Of a DNA stretch of 64,000 bases, positions 46,346-57,194 are shown in pieces. The DNA comes from Carnobacterium inhibens subsp. inhibens DSM 13024 (lineage in GTDB: Bacteria; Bacillota; Bacilli; Lactobacillales; Carnobacteriaceae). The stretch is from assembly GCF_000746825.1 (NCBI RefSeq), contig NZ_JQIV01000006.1, positions 186,001-250,000 on the forward strand, read 5' to 3'. The translations under genes and the position numbers were made by a program. Within the stretch, counting starts at the first letter, position 1. Every line of letters starts with the position of its first letter. The notes under the pieces were generated by a model. The model saw nothing but the letters and a program-made list of their open reading frames with translations. It made no database searches and was not told the DNA's origin.

Positions 46346-47242
46346 ATGACACAGTTAAAAACGCCGAATTTTTGGATTGAACAAGCAAAAAAAATCTTTT
46401 TTATCTTTTTCGCAGCTATCACAAATGCAATCGCATTAAACAATTTTTTAATACCAGCCAATATTTATGCTTCGGGTATTAACGGAATTGCGCAATTATT
46501 ATCGGGTGTATTAGACAATTCTTCAGGCATCCTTATTGATACGGGTATATTAATACTTGTATTTAATATTCCTATCGCGTTACTTGGATGGTTTAAAGTG
46601 GGGAGAAATTTCACATTATACAGTTTTATGACGTCTATTTTGATTTCGTTTTTTACGGTTCTTTTGCCGATTAATCCACTGACGAATGATCCTATGATGA
46701 ACGCTTTATTTGGAGGGATTATTAGTGGAACTGGAATTGGTTTTGCATTAAAATACGGTTTTTCAACTGGCGGAATGGATATTATTTCAATGGTATTAGC
46801 TAAAACTACGGGTAGATCTATTGGTACATTAACATTTGCAATGAATTTACTTATCGTTTCATCAGCCGGTGTTTTATACGGATGGGAATATGCTCTTTAT
46901 ACTTTGGTGTCGATTTATGTGATGACCAAAATGATTGATACAATACACACCAGTCATCAAAAAATTACGGCTATGATTGTGACCAATGAACCGGATGCTT
47001 TAGTGAAAGAAATACATGGAAAGTTGATAAGAGGGATTACGATTATTCCTGCTAAAGGTGCTTATTCAAAAACCGATCGTTCTATCTTAATGATGGTTAT
47101 CACTCGATATGAAATGTATGAATTAGAACAAGCTGTTAGAGAAGCAGATGCGTCAGCTTTCGTCAACTTTATGGAAACGAATAAAGTGTTAGGCGAGTTT
47201 TGGAGTTCAGACCGACAAAAAGAATCTTTAATGAAAAAATAA
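46346..47242 (+). CDS. YitT family integral membrane protein
   Basis: This protein of 298 residues belongs to the YitT family. The N-terminal part has five hydrophobic segments, beginning FFIFFAAITNAIALNNFLIPANIYASG (read around residues 16-42) and including GFALKYGFSTGGMDIIS. The C-terminal part, from about residue 210, is a soluble DUF2179-type domain with RGITIIPAKGAYSKTD. AAGGAG lies before ATG 46346, so the nine upstream in-frame residues are excluded. The transported substrate, if any, is unknown. Confidence 0.92.
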   Translation: MTQLKTPNFWIEQAKKIFFIFFAAITNAIALNNFLIPANIYASGINGIAQLLSGVLDNSSGILIDTGILILVFNIPIALLGWFKVGRNFTLYSFMTSILISFFTVLLPINPLTNDPMMNALFGGIISGTGIGFALKYGFSTGGMDIISMVLAKTTGRSIGTLTFAMNLLIVSSAGVLYGWEYALYTLVSIYVMTKMIDTIHTSHQKITAMIVTNEPDALVKEIHGKLIRGITIIPAKGAYSKTDRSILMMVITRYEMYELEQAVREADASAFVNFMETNKVLGEFWSSDRQKESLMKK

Positions 47243-47287
47243 AAGAAACAGGGTGCCGTTCAATTTGAACGGACATCCTGTTTCTTT
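47243..47287. terminator. Bidirectional terminator after the YitT gene
   Basis: AAAGAAACAGG and CCTGTTTCTTT form the outer stem, and CCGTTCA / TGAACGG the inner stem. It separates two convergent genes. Confidence 0.9.
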
Positions 47288-47293
47288 TTGACT

Positions 47294-48106
47294 TTAAATC
47301 AATCCAAAATAGTTTTCTAAATAATGAGCTAAACCTTCTTCATTGTTGGTTTTTTCTGTTATATCATTTGAAATTTGTTTTAAAGAATCAATCCCGTTTT
47401 TCATCACTACGCCATGACCAGCATATTGAATCATTTCATAATCATTGTCTTCATCCCCAAAAGCAATGATATCTTTTTGCTTCACACCGTATACTTGGGC
47501 AATACGTTCAACACCTAATGCTTTTTGTACTCCTGCTGCTACGATCTCTAAACAAGGCGTTTGTCCGCCCCATGTTCTAATTTCAACAGCGTTTCCATAA
47601 CGAGCTGTAACTTTTTCAATAATATAAGCTTGATTTTCTGCATCTGTAAAAACACAAACAGCAGTAGGGTCTTCTTTCAAGCTAGATGCTGTTAATTTAG
47701 AAGCGCCTTTTTTTCCTTCTGGAAAGAAATCGCTATAAGGAACAAAGTAGTTGTCTGCAAAGACTGTATCTCTCAGTTCTGCTGCAATCAAATGAATATC
47801 TAAATCTTTTTTTAAAGTCAGCATATCTAGCGCAATTTCACGATCCAATGTTTTATGGTATTGTGATTCCCAATTTAATTGATTTGGTAAGTGACACAAA
47901 GCACCATTAAAGTTTACGATTGGCGTTTCCATTCCTAATTGGGTGTAAAATTGTTTGCTATTACGGTAAGGCCTGCCCGTTACGATTGAAACGATGTGAC
48001 CGGCATTTCGTAAAGTTGTTAAAACATTTTGAGTTCTAACCGAAATTTCTGAACGATTGTTTAAGGTAGTGCCATCTAAATCAAGAGCAATTAATTTTTT
48101 ATTCAT
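47294..48106 (-). CDS. Cof-type HAD phosphatase
   Basis: This 270-residue enzyme is a second HAD IIB (Cof) phosphatase in the window. Motif I is DLDGTTL from residue 8, motif II VTGRPY near 41, the lysine is in GVQKALG near 192, and motif IV GDEDNDYEMI near 211. I place the start at 48106, with GGAGGAT (leftward) upstream; seven further in-frame residues lack family similarity. It is transcribed alone. The substrate is unknown, and it is only distantly similar to the copy at 36018. Confidence 0.93.
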   Translation of the reverse strand: MNKKLIALDLDGTTLNNRSEISVRTQNVLTTLRNAGHIVSIVTGRPYRNSKQFYTQLGMETPIVNFNGALCHLPNQLNWESQYHKTLDREIALDMLTLKKDLDIHLIAAELRDTVFADNYFVPYSDFFPEGKKGASKLTASSLKEDPTAVCVFTDAENQAYIIEKVTARYGNAVEIRTWGGQTPCLEIVAAGVQKALGVERIAQVYGVKQKDIIAFGDEDNDYEMIQYAGHGVVMKNGIDSLKQISNDITEKTNNEEGLAHYLENYFGLI

Positions 48107-48239
48107 CAAAATCCTCCGACTATTCATTTAGGTTTATAAAAGCTTCTAGTTTTCTTTTATGATACACTTATTTTATAGAACCTTTACGAATAGTGTACCA
48201 CAAAGTCTATAAGAATAAATATAGAAAGAGGATAGATAA

Positions 48240-49001
48240 ATGATAACAGTAAAACATGAATACATTAATGAGATACCGGTACTAGAAGTTGTTTCAACGG
48301 AATTAATAGACCAAAAATTGCCCACTGTTGTTTTTTATCATGGTTGGACAAATTATAAAGAAAGCTCTTTAGTTCATGGTTATGAGATTGCTAAAAAAGG
48401 ATTCCGTGTCTTGATACCAGAAGCTTATTTGCATGGAGAAAGAAGTCAAGGAGCACCAGTAACCGAGAGAAGTATGGAGTTTTGGGATGTTGTTCAACAC
48501 AATGTAATGGAGTTTCCAGCTTTAATAGAGCATTACGTCGAAGTTGGTCTAGCAGATCAAGAACAAATCGGAGTGTCTGGTTTATCAATGGGTGGCGTGA
48601 CCACATGTGCTTTGTTAACGCAATATCCTTGGATAAAAACGGCTGTTGTCTTAATGGGAAGTCCGTCTCCAATTCCTTTCTCAAAATGGTTATTAACTTC
48701 CAAATGGCAAATAGGAGTAGAAATCGATTTTGAATCTGAACAATTTGCTCATGCAATCGAGTCGTTAAAACCTATTTCGCTTGATATGCAACCTGAAAAA
48801 ATTGATGGGAAATTCGTTCATTTTTGGCATGATGAAGATGATGATTTAGTCCCTTACCAACCGACGTTTGATTTCTACAAAAGAATCAAAGATCAAGAGT
48901 ATGGAAAACATGTGAGTTTTACAACAACTGAAGGTCAAGGCCATCATGTTCCTTATATGATATCTGTTGAAACAGCTAATTTTTTCGAAAAACATTTATA
49001 A
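48240..49001 (+). CDS. Alpha/beta hydrolase (esterase type)
   Basis: This 253-residue hydrolase shows the fold with YHGWTNYKESS (oxyanion loop, residues 33-43), the nucleophile elbow GLSMGG with S116, the acidic residue region HDEDDDLVP near 198 and the catalytic histidine in GQGHHVP near 233. It resembles the prolyl-oligopeptidase/dienelactone hydrolase-like esterases of Firmicutes (YitV type). The ATG follows AGAGGATAG. Its stop lies about 74 bases before sufT, whose promoter starts within 20 bases of this gene. Natural substrate is unknown. Confidence 0.88.
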   Translation: MITVKHEYINEIPVLEVVSTELIDQKLPTVVFYHGWTNYKESSLVHGYEIAKKGFRVLIPEAYLHGERSQGAPVTERSMEFWDVVQHNVMEFPALIEHYVEVGLADQEQIGVSGLSMGGVTTCALLTQYPWIKTAVVLMGSPSPIPFSKWLLTSKWQIGVEIDFESEQFAHAIESLKPISLDMQPEKIDGKFVHFWHDEDDDLVPYQPTFDFYKRIKDQEYGKHVSFTTTEGQGHHVPYMISVETANFFEKHL

Positions 49002-49017
49002 AAACATTCACAATCTC

Positions 49018-49052
49018 TTGCTGAAAGACTTTGATTTTGGTAAAATCAAGTC
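49018..49052 (+). promoter_or_regulatory. Promoter of the sufT-like gene with dyad
   Basis: TTGCTG (49018-49023), 17-base spacer, TAAAAT (49041-49046). The inverted repeat TTGATTTT-GGT-AAAATCAA (49031-49049) covers the -10 element. Confidence 0.6.
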
Positions 49053-49074
49053 AAAAAGAGAAGGTGCTCAACCT

Positions 49075-49404
49075 ATGGAAACAACTAAAGAAAATCAATT
49101 GGAAAATCTGAAAGAACGCATATTAGCAGCTTTAGAGCAAGTCATTGATCCTGAACTGAACATTGATATTGTGAACTTGGGATTAATTTACGGAGTTGAA
49201 GTAAGCGAAGAAAAACACTGTGTGATAAAATTAACGTTAACGACTATGGGTTGTCCTTTGGCAGATACTATTACCGATGACATCATGAAAGCTATACAGT
49301 CGATACCTGAAATTTCTTCAACCGAAGTGAAATTAGTTTGGTATCCTGCTTGGGATACAAGTAAAATGAGCCGCTATGCCCGGATTGCTTTAGGTATAAG
49401 ATAA
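49075..49404 (+). CDS. sufT: MIP18/SufT family iron-sulfur assembly protein
   Basis: This protein of 109 residues is a DUF59/MIP18 domain protein, a family that helps iron-sulfur cluster maturation. The segment VIDPELNIDIVNLGLIYGV (residues 23-41) and TLTTMGCPLAD with the conserved C60 are diagnostic, and the C-terminus WDTSKMSRYARIALG is typical. I place the start at ATG 49075, after AGAAGGTG. It has a good promoter of its own. The gene symbol follows the family; the precise client proteins are not known. Confidence 0.9.
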   Translation: METTKENQLENLKERILAALEQVIDPELNIDIVNLGLIYGVEVSEEKHCVIKLTLTTMGCPLADTITDDIMKAIQSIPEISSTEVKLVWYPAWDTSKMSRYARIALGIR

Positions 49405-49514
49405 AGAAAAGTTTACTCTAATGATAAAAATTGGGGTAAGATTTTTAACATTAACCGTACAAATAATGGTTAAAAAATAAATGAATAAATTAGTCAAAAT
49501 TCCAATTATTTTTA

Positions 49515-49544
49515 TTTGACCTTTACTGACCAATGAAGTATACT
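49515..49544 (+). promoter_or_regulatory. clpB promoter with CtsR-type operator
   Basis: TTTGACC-TTT-ACTGACC (49515-49531) matches the CtsR heptad repeat (consensus TTTGACC-N3-TTTGACC) at 12 of 14 repeat positions. The same bases include the -35 TTGACC, which is 17 bases before -10 TATACT (49539-49544). Confidence 0.8.
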
Positions 49545-49572
49545 AACATTAGTAAATCAAGGAGGGGTTTCT

Positions 49573-52185
49573 ATGGATATAGAAAAAATGACTACTACGA
49601 TGCAACAAACCCTTGGCGAAGCTCAAAATATTGCTGTAACTAGAAAACATCAAGAAATAGATCTTCTCCATTTATGGAAGATCTTTTTAACGCCTGATCA
49701 TTTTGCACGTGGGCTTTATCAATCGTTAGGGATCAATACAGAGGATTTTGAATCTTATATTGATCAAGAATTGGATTATTACCCAACTGTTGAAGGCTCT
49801 AATGTTCAATATGGACAAGGAATGAGTCAAAACCTATATAATTTATTAACAGAAGCAGATAAATTAAGAGCTACATTTAAAGATGACTTTCTTTCTACTG
49901 AGATCGTCTTATTGGCACTTATGAAATTAAAAAATCATTCTTTAACTAAGTATCTATTGAAGAATGGGTTAACTGAAAAGAATTTAAAAAATGAAATTGA
50001 AAAAATAAGAGGAGGAGATCGCGTGACCTCACAAAATCAAGAAGAAACTTATCAAGCACTTGAAAAATACGGTACGGATCTAGTTAAAGCCGTAAAAAGC
50101 GGAAACCAAGATCCTGTTATAGGTAGAGATGATGAGATTAGAGATGTTATTCGGATTTTATCTCGTAAAACGAAGAACAATCCGGTATTGATTGGAGAAC
50201 CTGGTGTTGGTAAAACCGCTATTATTGAAGGGTTGGCTCAACGAATCGTTCGAAAAGATGTACCCGAAAATTTAAAAGGAAAAACCATTTTTTCATTAGA
50301 CATGGGTTCTTTGATTGCAGGTGCTAAATACCGTGGAGAATTTGAAGAACGCTTAAAAGCAGTTCTAAAAGAAGTGAAGAAAAGCGAAGGGAACATCATC
50401 TTATTTATTGATGAGATCCACACAATTGTAGGCGCCGGGAAAACAGAAGGCAGTATGGATGCAGGAAACTTATTAAAACCGATGCTGGCTCGTGGAGAAC
50501 TGCATTGTATTGGTGCGACAACATTAGATGAATATCGAAAATACATGGAGTCAGATAAAGCACTTGAAAGACGTTTCCAAAAAGTACTTGTTGATGAACC
50601 TACAGTAGAAGAAACCATTAGTATTTTAAGAGGACTAAAAGAACGGTTTGAAATTCACCATAGCGTAAATATTCACGATAACGCTTTAGTGGCTGCGGCA
50701 ACGCTATCCAACCGTTACATTACAGATCGTTTTTTACCAGATAAAGCAATTGATCTAATAGATGAAGCTTGTGCTACCATTCGAGTTGAAATGAATTCAA
50801 GACCCACTGAATTGGATCAAGTTTCTCGCCGGTTGATGCAGTTAGAAATAGAAGAAGCTGCATTGAAAAAAGAGAAAGATGACGCTAGCATGCGCAGATT
50901 GGCTATTATTCAAGAAGAATTATCCAATTTACGTGAAGAAGCGAACCAGCTGAAAATGAAATGGGAAACTGAAAAAGAAGAAGTAGCTAAACTACGCGAT
51001 AAACGTGCTGAAATTGAAAAAGCACGTCATGAATTAGAAGAAGCAGAAGGCAATTATGATTTGGAGCGAGCTGCTGTCTTGAGACATGGACAAATACCTG
51101 CTTTAGAGACAGAACTAAAAAAACTCGAAGAGCAACAATTAGCTGATCAAGATAATCAAGTTAGACTGGTACAAGAATCGGTTACAGAAGAAGAAATTGC
51201 TGTAGTTATTGGTCGAATGACGGGTATTCCTGTTAGTAAGTTGATTAAAGGCGAACGCGAAAAATTGATGCACTTAGATGAATCATTAAATGAGCGTGTC
51301 ATTGGTCAAGATGAAGCGGTACAAAGCGTATCAGATGCGGTTATAAGGGCTAGAGCTGGCATCCAAGATCCTAATCGTCCGCTAGGTTCATTCCTATTTT
51401 TAGGACCAACTGGGGTTGGGAAAACAGAATTGGCAAAAGCATTAGCTGACAATTTATTTGACTCACAAGATCATATGGTCCGGATTGACATGAGTGAGTA
51501 TATGGAGAAACATACTGTTTCAAGATTGATAGGTGCACCACCTGGTTACGTCGGTTATGATGAAGGTGGACAATTGACTGAAGCTGTCCGGAGAAGTCCT
51601 TATACCATTGTTTTGTTAGATGAAATTGAAAAGGCTCATCCAGATGTTTTCAATATTTTATTACAAGTATTAGATGATGGTCGATTGACTGACTCAAAAG
51701 GCAGAATGGTCGATTTTAAAAACACTGTTTTGATTATGACAAGTAATATTGGGTCTGATCTATTATTAGAAGGTACAGATGACCAAGGACAAATTAAAGA
51801 CTCAACTAAAGAACAGGTATTATCGCTGTTAAAAACATCCTTTAAACCTGAGTTTTTAAATAGGATCGATGACACTATTCTTTTTGCTCCTTTAGGCTTA
51901 CAAGTTGTGAAAAAAATTATTCTTAAATTAATCCACGATTTAGCTGTCCGCTTAGCTGATCAAGACATTGAGTTAACGATTTCTGGAGAAGCACAAGTTT
52001 GGATAGCCGAAAAAGCTTATGATCCGATGTATGGAGCAAGACCATTAAAACGATTTATTACGAAACAAGTAGAAACACCTTTAGCCAAAGGTATTATTTC
52101 TGGCGAAATTCTACCGAAATCTAAAGTAACCATTACGTTAAAAGATGACCACTTATCCTATGAAACACAACTGTTAGATGATTAA
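49573..52185 (+). CDS. clpB: Disaggregase ClpB
   Basis: This 870-residue AAA+ chaperone resolves protein aggregates with DnaK. The N domain covers residues about 1-145. The first ATPase has GEPGVGKT (about 207-214) and LFIDEIHT. The coiled-coil middle domain (about 405-530) marks it as ClpB rather than ClpC or ClpA. The second ATPase has GPTGVGKT (about 611-618) and [17 protein letters not shown] precedes the ATG. The CtsR-type operator at the promoter indicates heat-shock control. Confidence 0.96.
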   Translation: MDIEKMTTTMQQTLGEAQNIAVTRKHQEIDLLHLWKIFLTPDHFARGLYQSLGINTEDFESYIDQELDYYPTVEGSNVQYGQGMSQNLYNLLTEADKLRATFKDDFLSTEIVLLALMKLKNHSLTKYLLKNGLTEKNLKNEIEKIRGGDRVTSQNQEETYQALEKYGTDLVKAVKSGNQDPVIGRDDEIRDVIRILSRKTKNNPVLIGEPGVGKTAIIEGLAQRIVRKDVPENLKGKTIFSLDMGSLIAGAKYRGEFEERLKAVLKEVKKSEGNIILFIDEIHTIVGAGKTEGSMDAGNLLKPMLARGELHCIGATTLDEYRKYMESDKALERRFQKVLVDEPTVEETISILRGLKERFEIHHSVNIHDNALVAAATLSNRYITDRFLPDKAIDLIDEACATIRVEMNSRPTELDQVSRRLMQLEIEEAALKKEKDDASMRRLAIIQEELSNLREEANQLKMKWETEKEEVAKLRDKRAEIEKARHELEEAEGNYDLERAAVLRHGQIPALETELKKLEEQQLADQDNQVRLVQESVTEEEIAVVIGRMTGIPVSKLIKGEREKLMHLDESLNERVIGQDEAVQSVSDAVIRARAGIQDPNRPLGSFLFLGPTGVGKTELAKALADNLFDSQDHMVRIDMSEYMEKHTVSRLIGAPPGYVGYDEGGQLTEAVRRSPYTIVLLDEIEKAHPDVFNILLQVLDDGRLTDSKGRMVDFKNTVLIMTSNIGSDLLLEGTDDQGQIKDSTKEQVLSLLKTSFKPEFLNRIDDTILFAPLGLQVVKKIILKLIHDLAVRLADQDIELTISGEAQVWIAEKAYDPMYGARPLKRFITKQVETPLAKGIISGEILPKSKVTITLKDDHLSYETQLLDD

Positions 52186-52186
52186 A

Positions 52187-52222
52187 CAAAAAAAAGACAT
52201 TCGATTGAATGTCTTTTTTTTG
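52187..52222. terminator. Bidirectional terminator between clpB and yjzD
   Basis: AAAAAAAAGACATTC pairs with GAATGTCTTTTTTTT around the 4-base loop GATT. A-run and T-run allow use on both strands. Confidence 0.92.
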
Positions 52223-52233
52223 TTTAATTGATC

Positions 52234-52422
52234 TTATTTAGTTGCGTGTTCGCGTTTTGGTTCTGAAAAAGTTTTAGCAATTAATATCACCATTAACCCA
52301 ATAAATAATCCAATCAGTGATGCTGTAACGAAGTTATATGAGCTGCTTGATAATGAAGCTCCAATATAATTTACAGCTTGACCAATAAAGAATCCCCAGA
52401 ATAATGTAACTAGATATTTCAT
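52234..52422 (-). CDS. yjzD: Small membrane protein of the YjzD (DUF2929) type
   Basis: This 62-residue protein has two hydrophobic segments (residues about 3-22 and 31-50) and a charged C-terminal tail. The start KYLVTLFWGFFIGQAVNYIG resembles Bacillus YjzD, a DUF2929 protein. The leftward start follows AGAGAGGTC. It lies convergent to clpB, behind the shared terminator, and divergent from dnaE. No function is known; two-helix topology is all that can be inferred. Confidence 0.78.
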   Translation of the reverse strand: MKYLVTLFWGFFIGQAVNYIGASLSSSSYNFVTASLIGLFIGLMVILIAKTFSEPKREHATK

Positions 52423-52619
52423 AATTTGACCTCTCTTCTTTTACACATTCATTTTAGCATTTTCAAAAATTTTGTAAAGGAAAAAGTAAGAAGAAAAAGT
52501 ATTTGTGGTATTCTAATTTAAGAGAGTGGCGAAGAAAAGTAAGTTCCTTTTAGAAGGTTTGCGTATACGAATCAGAGAAGGGTATAATAAGAAACAGAGA
52601 GTTAGAATGGGGTGACAAA

Positions 52620-55600
52620 ATGTCATTTGTACAATTACAAGTAATGAGTTCTTATAGTTTATTACAAAGCACCATTTCGATTGAAGAATTAGTCATTAAG
52701 GCTAAAGAAAGAGGTTATCAAGCCATTGCTCTTACTGATCACAATATTTTATATGGGTTGGTAGACTTTTACAAAATGTGTAAAAAACACCAGATTAAAC
52801 CTATTTTAGGATTAACCCTAGATGTTGGCGGTATTGTAAAAAGCGAAGAAAATCATTCAATCATTTTATTAGCGAAAAATGCTAAAGGCTATGAAAATTT
52901 GATGATTCTTTCAAGCAAAAAAATGCTTTTAGCTGAAAATGAGCGGTTGACTGTCGATCAAATAGAACAATACAGTCAGGACTTAATTGCAATCACACCT
53001 GGGGAAACAGGAGAAGCTGAATCTTTTTTATTTAAAGATGACGCAGAGTCAGCTGCAACAGTTATAAAAAAATGGCAAAAAACATTTCCAAAAAATCAGT
53101 TTTATATAGGTGTTCAACTTCATCTAAAGCTGAAATCAATAAAAAATAAATTGAATGAGGTATCTCGAGATACTGGAACACCTACTGTGGCTTTACAAGA
53201 TATTCGGTATATTGATGCAGATGATGAGTTTAGTACGGCTGCTTTAAGAGCGATTGATAAGGGAGAAGCCCTTTCAATCCAAAATGCTTCTATAAATGGA
53301 GATTATTTTTTACCTGAGAGTAGTTTAGTGGAAAAACAATTCAAAGAGAATGACTTAGCAGAAGAAGCTCAAAGAACAAACGCTATTGCTGATATGATAA
53401 CTAGTGAGATTGTTTTGCACCAACAATTGCTACCAAAATTTCCTTTGCCAACCGAGAAATCGACAACGGCATTTTTAAAAGAACAGTGTCTGATTGGTTT
53501 AGAAAAAAGAGTATCCGAACCGGATAAACGCTATATCGATCGCTTAGAATATGAATTAACCGTCATTGGAAAAATGGGATTCGAAGATTATTTCTTAATT
53601 GTATGGGATGTCATGGCATATGCTCATAAAGTGAAAATTGTTACTGGAGCAGGCAGGGGTTCAGCAGCGGGTTCTTTGGTCGCTTATTTACTTGGAATTA
53701 CAGATGTGGATCCAATTGAATATGATCTGTTATTTGAACGGTTTTTAAATGAAGAACGTTATACAATGCCGGATATCGATTTGGATTTTCCTGATAATCG
53801 GCGAGAGGAAATATTGCAATATGTCAGAAATAAGTATGGTAAGAATCATGTAGCTCAAATCGCAACGTTCGGCACTTTAGCTGCTAAAATGGCTTTGAAA
53901 GATGTATCCCGAGTATTTGGTTTGAGTCCTTCCGAAGCGAACGTTTGGTCTAAAGCTATTCCAAGTGTGCTTGGCATTACTTTAGAAAAAGCTTTTAAAC
54001 AATCTGCAACGTTAAGAAAACTGGTTGAAGAAAACGAAAAAAATACACTTTTGTTTGAAACGGCCAAAAAAATTGAAGGTTTGCCTCGACATATTTCAAC
54101 TCATGCTGCAGGTGTAGTCATCAGTGATAAGCCCTTAACTCAATACGTTCCTTTACAAAAAGGTGGAGGCGAGATTTTTTTAACGCAGTACCCTATGGGG
54201 AATGTAGAAGAAATTGGATTGTTGAAAATGGATTTCTTAGGTTTGAAGAATTTATCTATTATAGATAATGCATTAAAACTTGTCCAAAGAGAGACTGGCA
54301 AGCGATTAAATTTGTTAAACATACCTATGCAAGATCAAGAGACACTTCAATTATTTCGAAAAGGAGATATGGTAGGGATCTTTCAATTTGAATCAGCGGG
54401 GATTAAAAGCGTATTGCGCAGGTTAGAGCCATCTTCTATGGAAGATATAGCAGCTGTGAATGCATTGTATCGTCCCGGTCCTATGGAACAGATCGATACG
54501 TTTATCAAAAGAAAGAAAGGTGTACTTCCAATTGTATACCCTCATGAATCTCTTTCAGAGATCCTGTCTGTCACTTATGGTGTAATGGTTTATCAAGAAC
54601 AAGTTATGCAAGTAGCTGCCAGAATGGGAGGCTACACGTTAGGACAAGCGGATATTTTACGAAGAGCGATCGGAAAAAAACAAAAAAGCATTATTGATAA
54701 AGAACGACAACATTTTACTAGTGGTGCCGCTAAGTTAGGGTACACCCCAGAAGTTGCCATGCAAGTTTATGATTACATTGAACGATTTGCTAACTATGGT
54801 TTTAACCGGTCACATGCAGTAGCGTATTCTTTTATCGCTTATCAAATGGCGTATTTAAAGGCCCATTATCCTAATGCTTTTTTCGTAGCTTTATTAAACT
54901 CAGCTTTAAATAATTCTACTAAAATGAAAGAATATATTATCGAAGCGAAAAAAAGAGCCATCAAAGTTCTTTCACCAGACATTAATGCTAGTTTTGGCGG
55001 GTTTTCTTTAATTAATAGCCAAATTCTTTTTGGCTTTAGTTCTATAAAAGGGCTGAGAAGAGATATGATTGACGACATGATTACGAATCGGAAGAATGAT
55101 GGAAAGTACAAAGATTTAATTGATTTTCTTAAAAGACTAGATAAGAAATGGTTGAAGCCAGAATACATCAAACCATTAATCTATGTTGGCGCATTTGATC
55201 AGTTTGAGCACTCTCGAGGAACACTTTTGGCATCGATCGAAGGCATCATTCAAAGTGTGCAAATGAGTGGGAATAATATTGATTTATTTGAATTACTAAA
55301 ACCCAAATATGAATCTGCTCCTGACTTAACAATCGAAGAGAAGTTAGAAAATGAAGAACACTTTTTAGGAACGTATCTATCAGGGCATCCAACTGAGAAA
55401 TACGATTCAGTACGGCCTTGGAAACAAATTGTATATATAAATGAGTTAACAATTGGAAAAACAAGCAGAATAATTGGTTCAATCAAAAACATTCACAAAA
55501 TTACAACAAAAAAAGGTGAACCAATGGCTTTTGTGACCATTAGTGATACTTCTGGAGATTGTTCTTTAACATTATTCCCTACAAAATACCGTCAATTTAT

Positions 55601-55958
55601 TGAGTTGCTTACGGATAAAACCGTTTTGTATGTAGAAGGAAAAGTAGAATCAAAACGTGAGGGTATACCGCAAATCATTGTTAATCAAATGGATGATGTG
55701 GAAAAAATAGCTGGCAATCAAACGGATAAAAAATGTTTTATTCGGATACAAGAAGAACAGAATAACAATGAAACATTAGAAAAAATGAAAAATGTAATGA
55801 TGAGATCTAAAGGAAACATACCTGTCGTATTGTACTATGTGCAATCGAATAAGAAGATTGGTTTAGCAGAGGAAAGTTGGATCAATGATACACCTGAATT
55901 AATTGAAGAATTAGAAAACCTTCTTGGAAAAGAAAACATTGTTATTAAAAATAATTAA
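52620..55958 (+). CDS. dnaE: DNA polymerase III alpha subunit DnaE
   Basis: This 1112-residue replicative polymerase is of the DnaE type, which in Firmicutes extends RNA primers before PolC takes over. The N-terminal PHP domain starts FVQLQVMSSYSLLQS and has ALTDHNILYG. The palm carries GAGRGSAAGSLVAY and the catalytic PDIDLDFPD (near residue 384). The finger domain follows with YQEQVMQVA. A C-terminal OB domain (from about 950) has RIIGSIKNI. The length fits B. subtilis DnaE. GGGGTGA precedes the ATG. Confidence 0.97.
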   Translation: MSFVQLQVMSSYSLLQSTISIEELVIKAKERGYQAIALTDHNILYGLVDFYKMCKKHQIKPILGLTLDVGGIVKSEENHSIILLAKNAKGYENLMILSSKKMLLAENERLTVDQIEQYSQDLIAITPGETGEAESFLFKDDAESAATVIKKWQKTFPKNQFYIGVQLHLKLKSIKNKLNEVSRDTGTPTVALQDIRYIDADDEFSTAALRAIDKGEALSIQNASINGDYFLPESSLVEKQFKENDLAEEAQRTNAIADMITSEIVLHQQLLPKFPLPTEKSTTAFLKEQCLIGLEKRVSEPDKRYIDRLEYELTVIGKMGFEDYFLIVWDVMAYAHKVKIVTGAGRGSAAGSLVAYLLGITDVDPIEYDLLFERFLNEERYTMPDIDLDFPDNRREEILQYVRNKYGKNHVAQIATFGTLAAKMALKDVSRVFGLSPSEANVWSKAIPSVLGITLEKAFKQSATLRKLVEENEKNTLLFETAKKIEGLPRHISTHAAGVVISDKPLTQYVPLQKGGGEIFLTQYPMGNVEEIGLLKMDFLGLKNLSIIDNALKLVQRETGKRLNLLNIPMQDQETLQLFRKGDMVGIFQFESAGIKSVLRRLEPSSMEDIAAVNALYRPGPMEQIDTFIKRKKGVLPIVYPHESLSEILSVTYGVMVYQEQVMQVAARMGGYTLGQADILRRAIGKKQKSIIDKERQHFTSGAAKLGYTPEVAMQVYDYIERFANYGFNRSHAVAYSFIAYQMAYLKAHYPNAFFVALLNSALNNSTKMKEYIIEAKKRAIKVLSPDINASFGGFSLINSQILFGFSSIKGLRRDMIDDMITNRKNDGKYKDLIDFLKRLDKKWLKPEYIKPLIYVGAFDQFEHSRGTLLASIEGIIQSVQMSGNNIDLFELLKPKYESAPDLTIEEKLENEEHFLGTYLSGHPTEKYDSVRPWKQIVYINELTIGKTSRIIGSIKNIHKITTKKGEPMAFVTISDTSGDCSLTLFPTKYRQFIELLTDKTVLYVEGKVESKREGIPQIIVNQMDDVEKIAGNQTDKKCFIRIQEEQNNNETLEKMKNVMMRSKGNIPVVLYYVQSNKKIGLAEESWINDTPELIEELENLLGKENIVIKNN

Positions 55959-56160
55959 AGTTAAATGATTTTTTTAGTGAAATGCTATTTTTAAAAGGAC
56001 AAGACGGTATAAAAGTGGTAGAATAACAGGTGAGCTTATGAAAGTAAGTTTAAAAAAGAATCGTTTGTACTAGAATTAAGTGTAATGAGTAAAAAAGTTT
56101 TTTAGATAATGGTGGTTATAAGTTGTTTAGAAGAGCTATTTACTTTAATCTATTTTATGA

Positions 56161-57135
<975 letters not shown>

Positions 57136-57194
57136 AAGAAATTACAAACTTATAAATAATTGTAATAAAAATTGCTGTTAGGAGAGATAATAGA

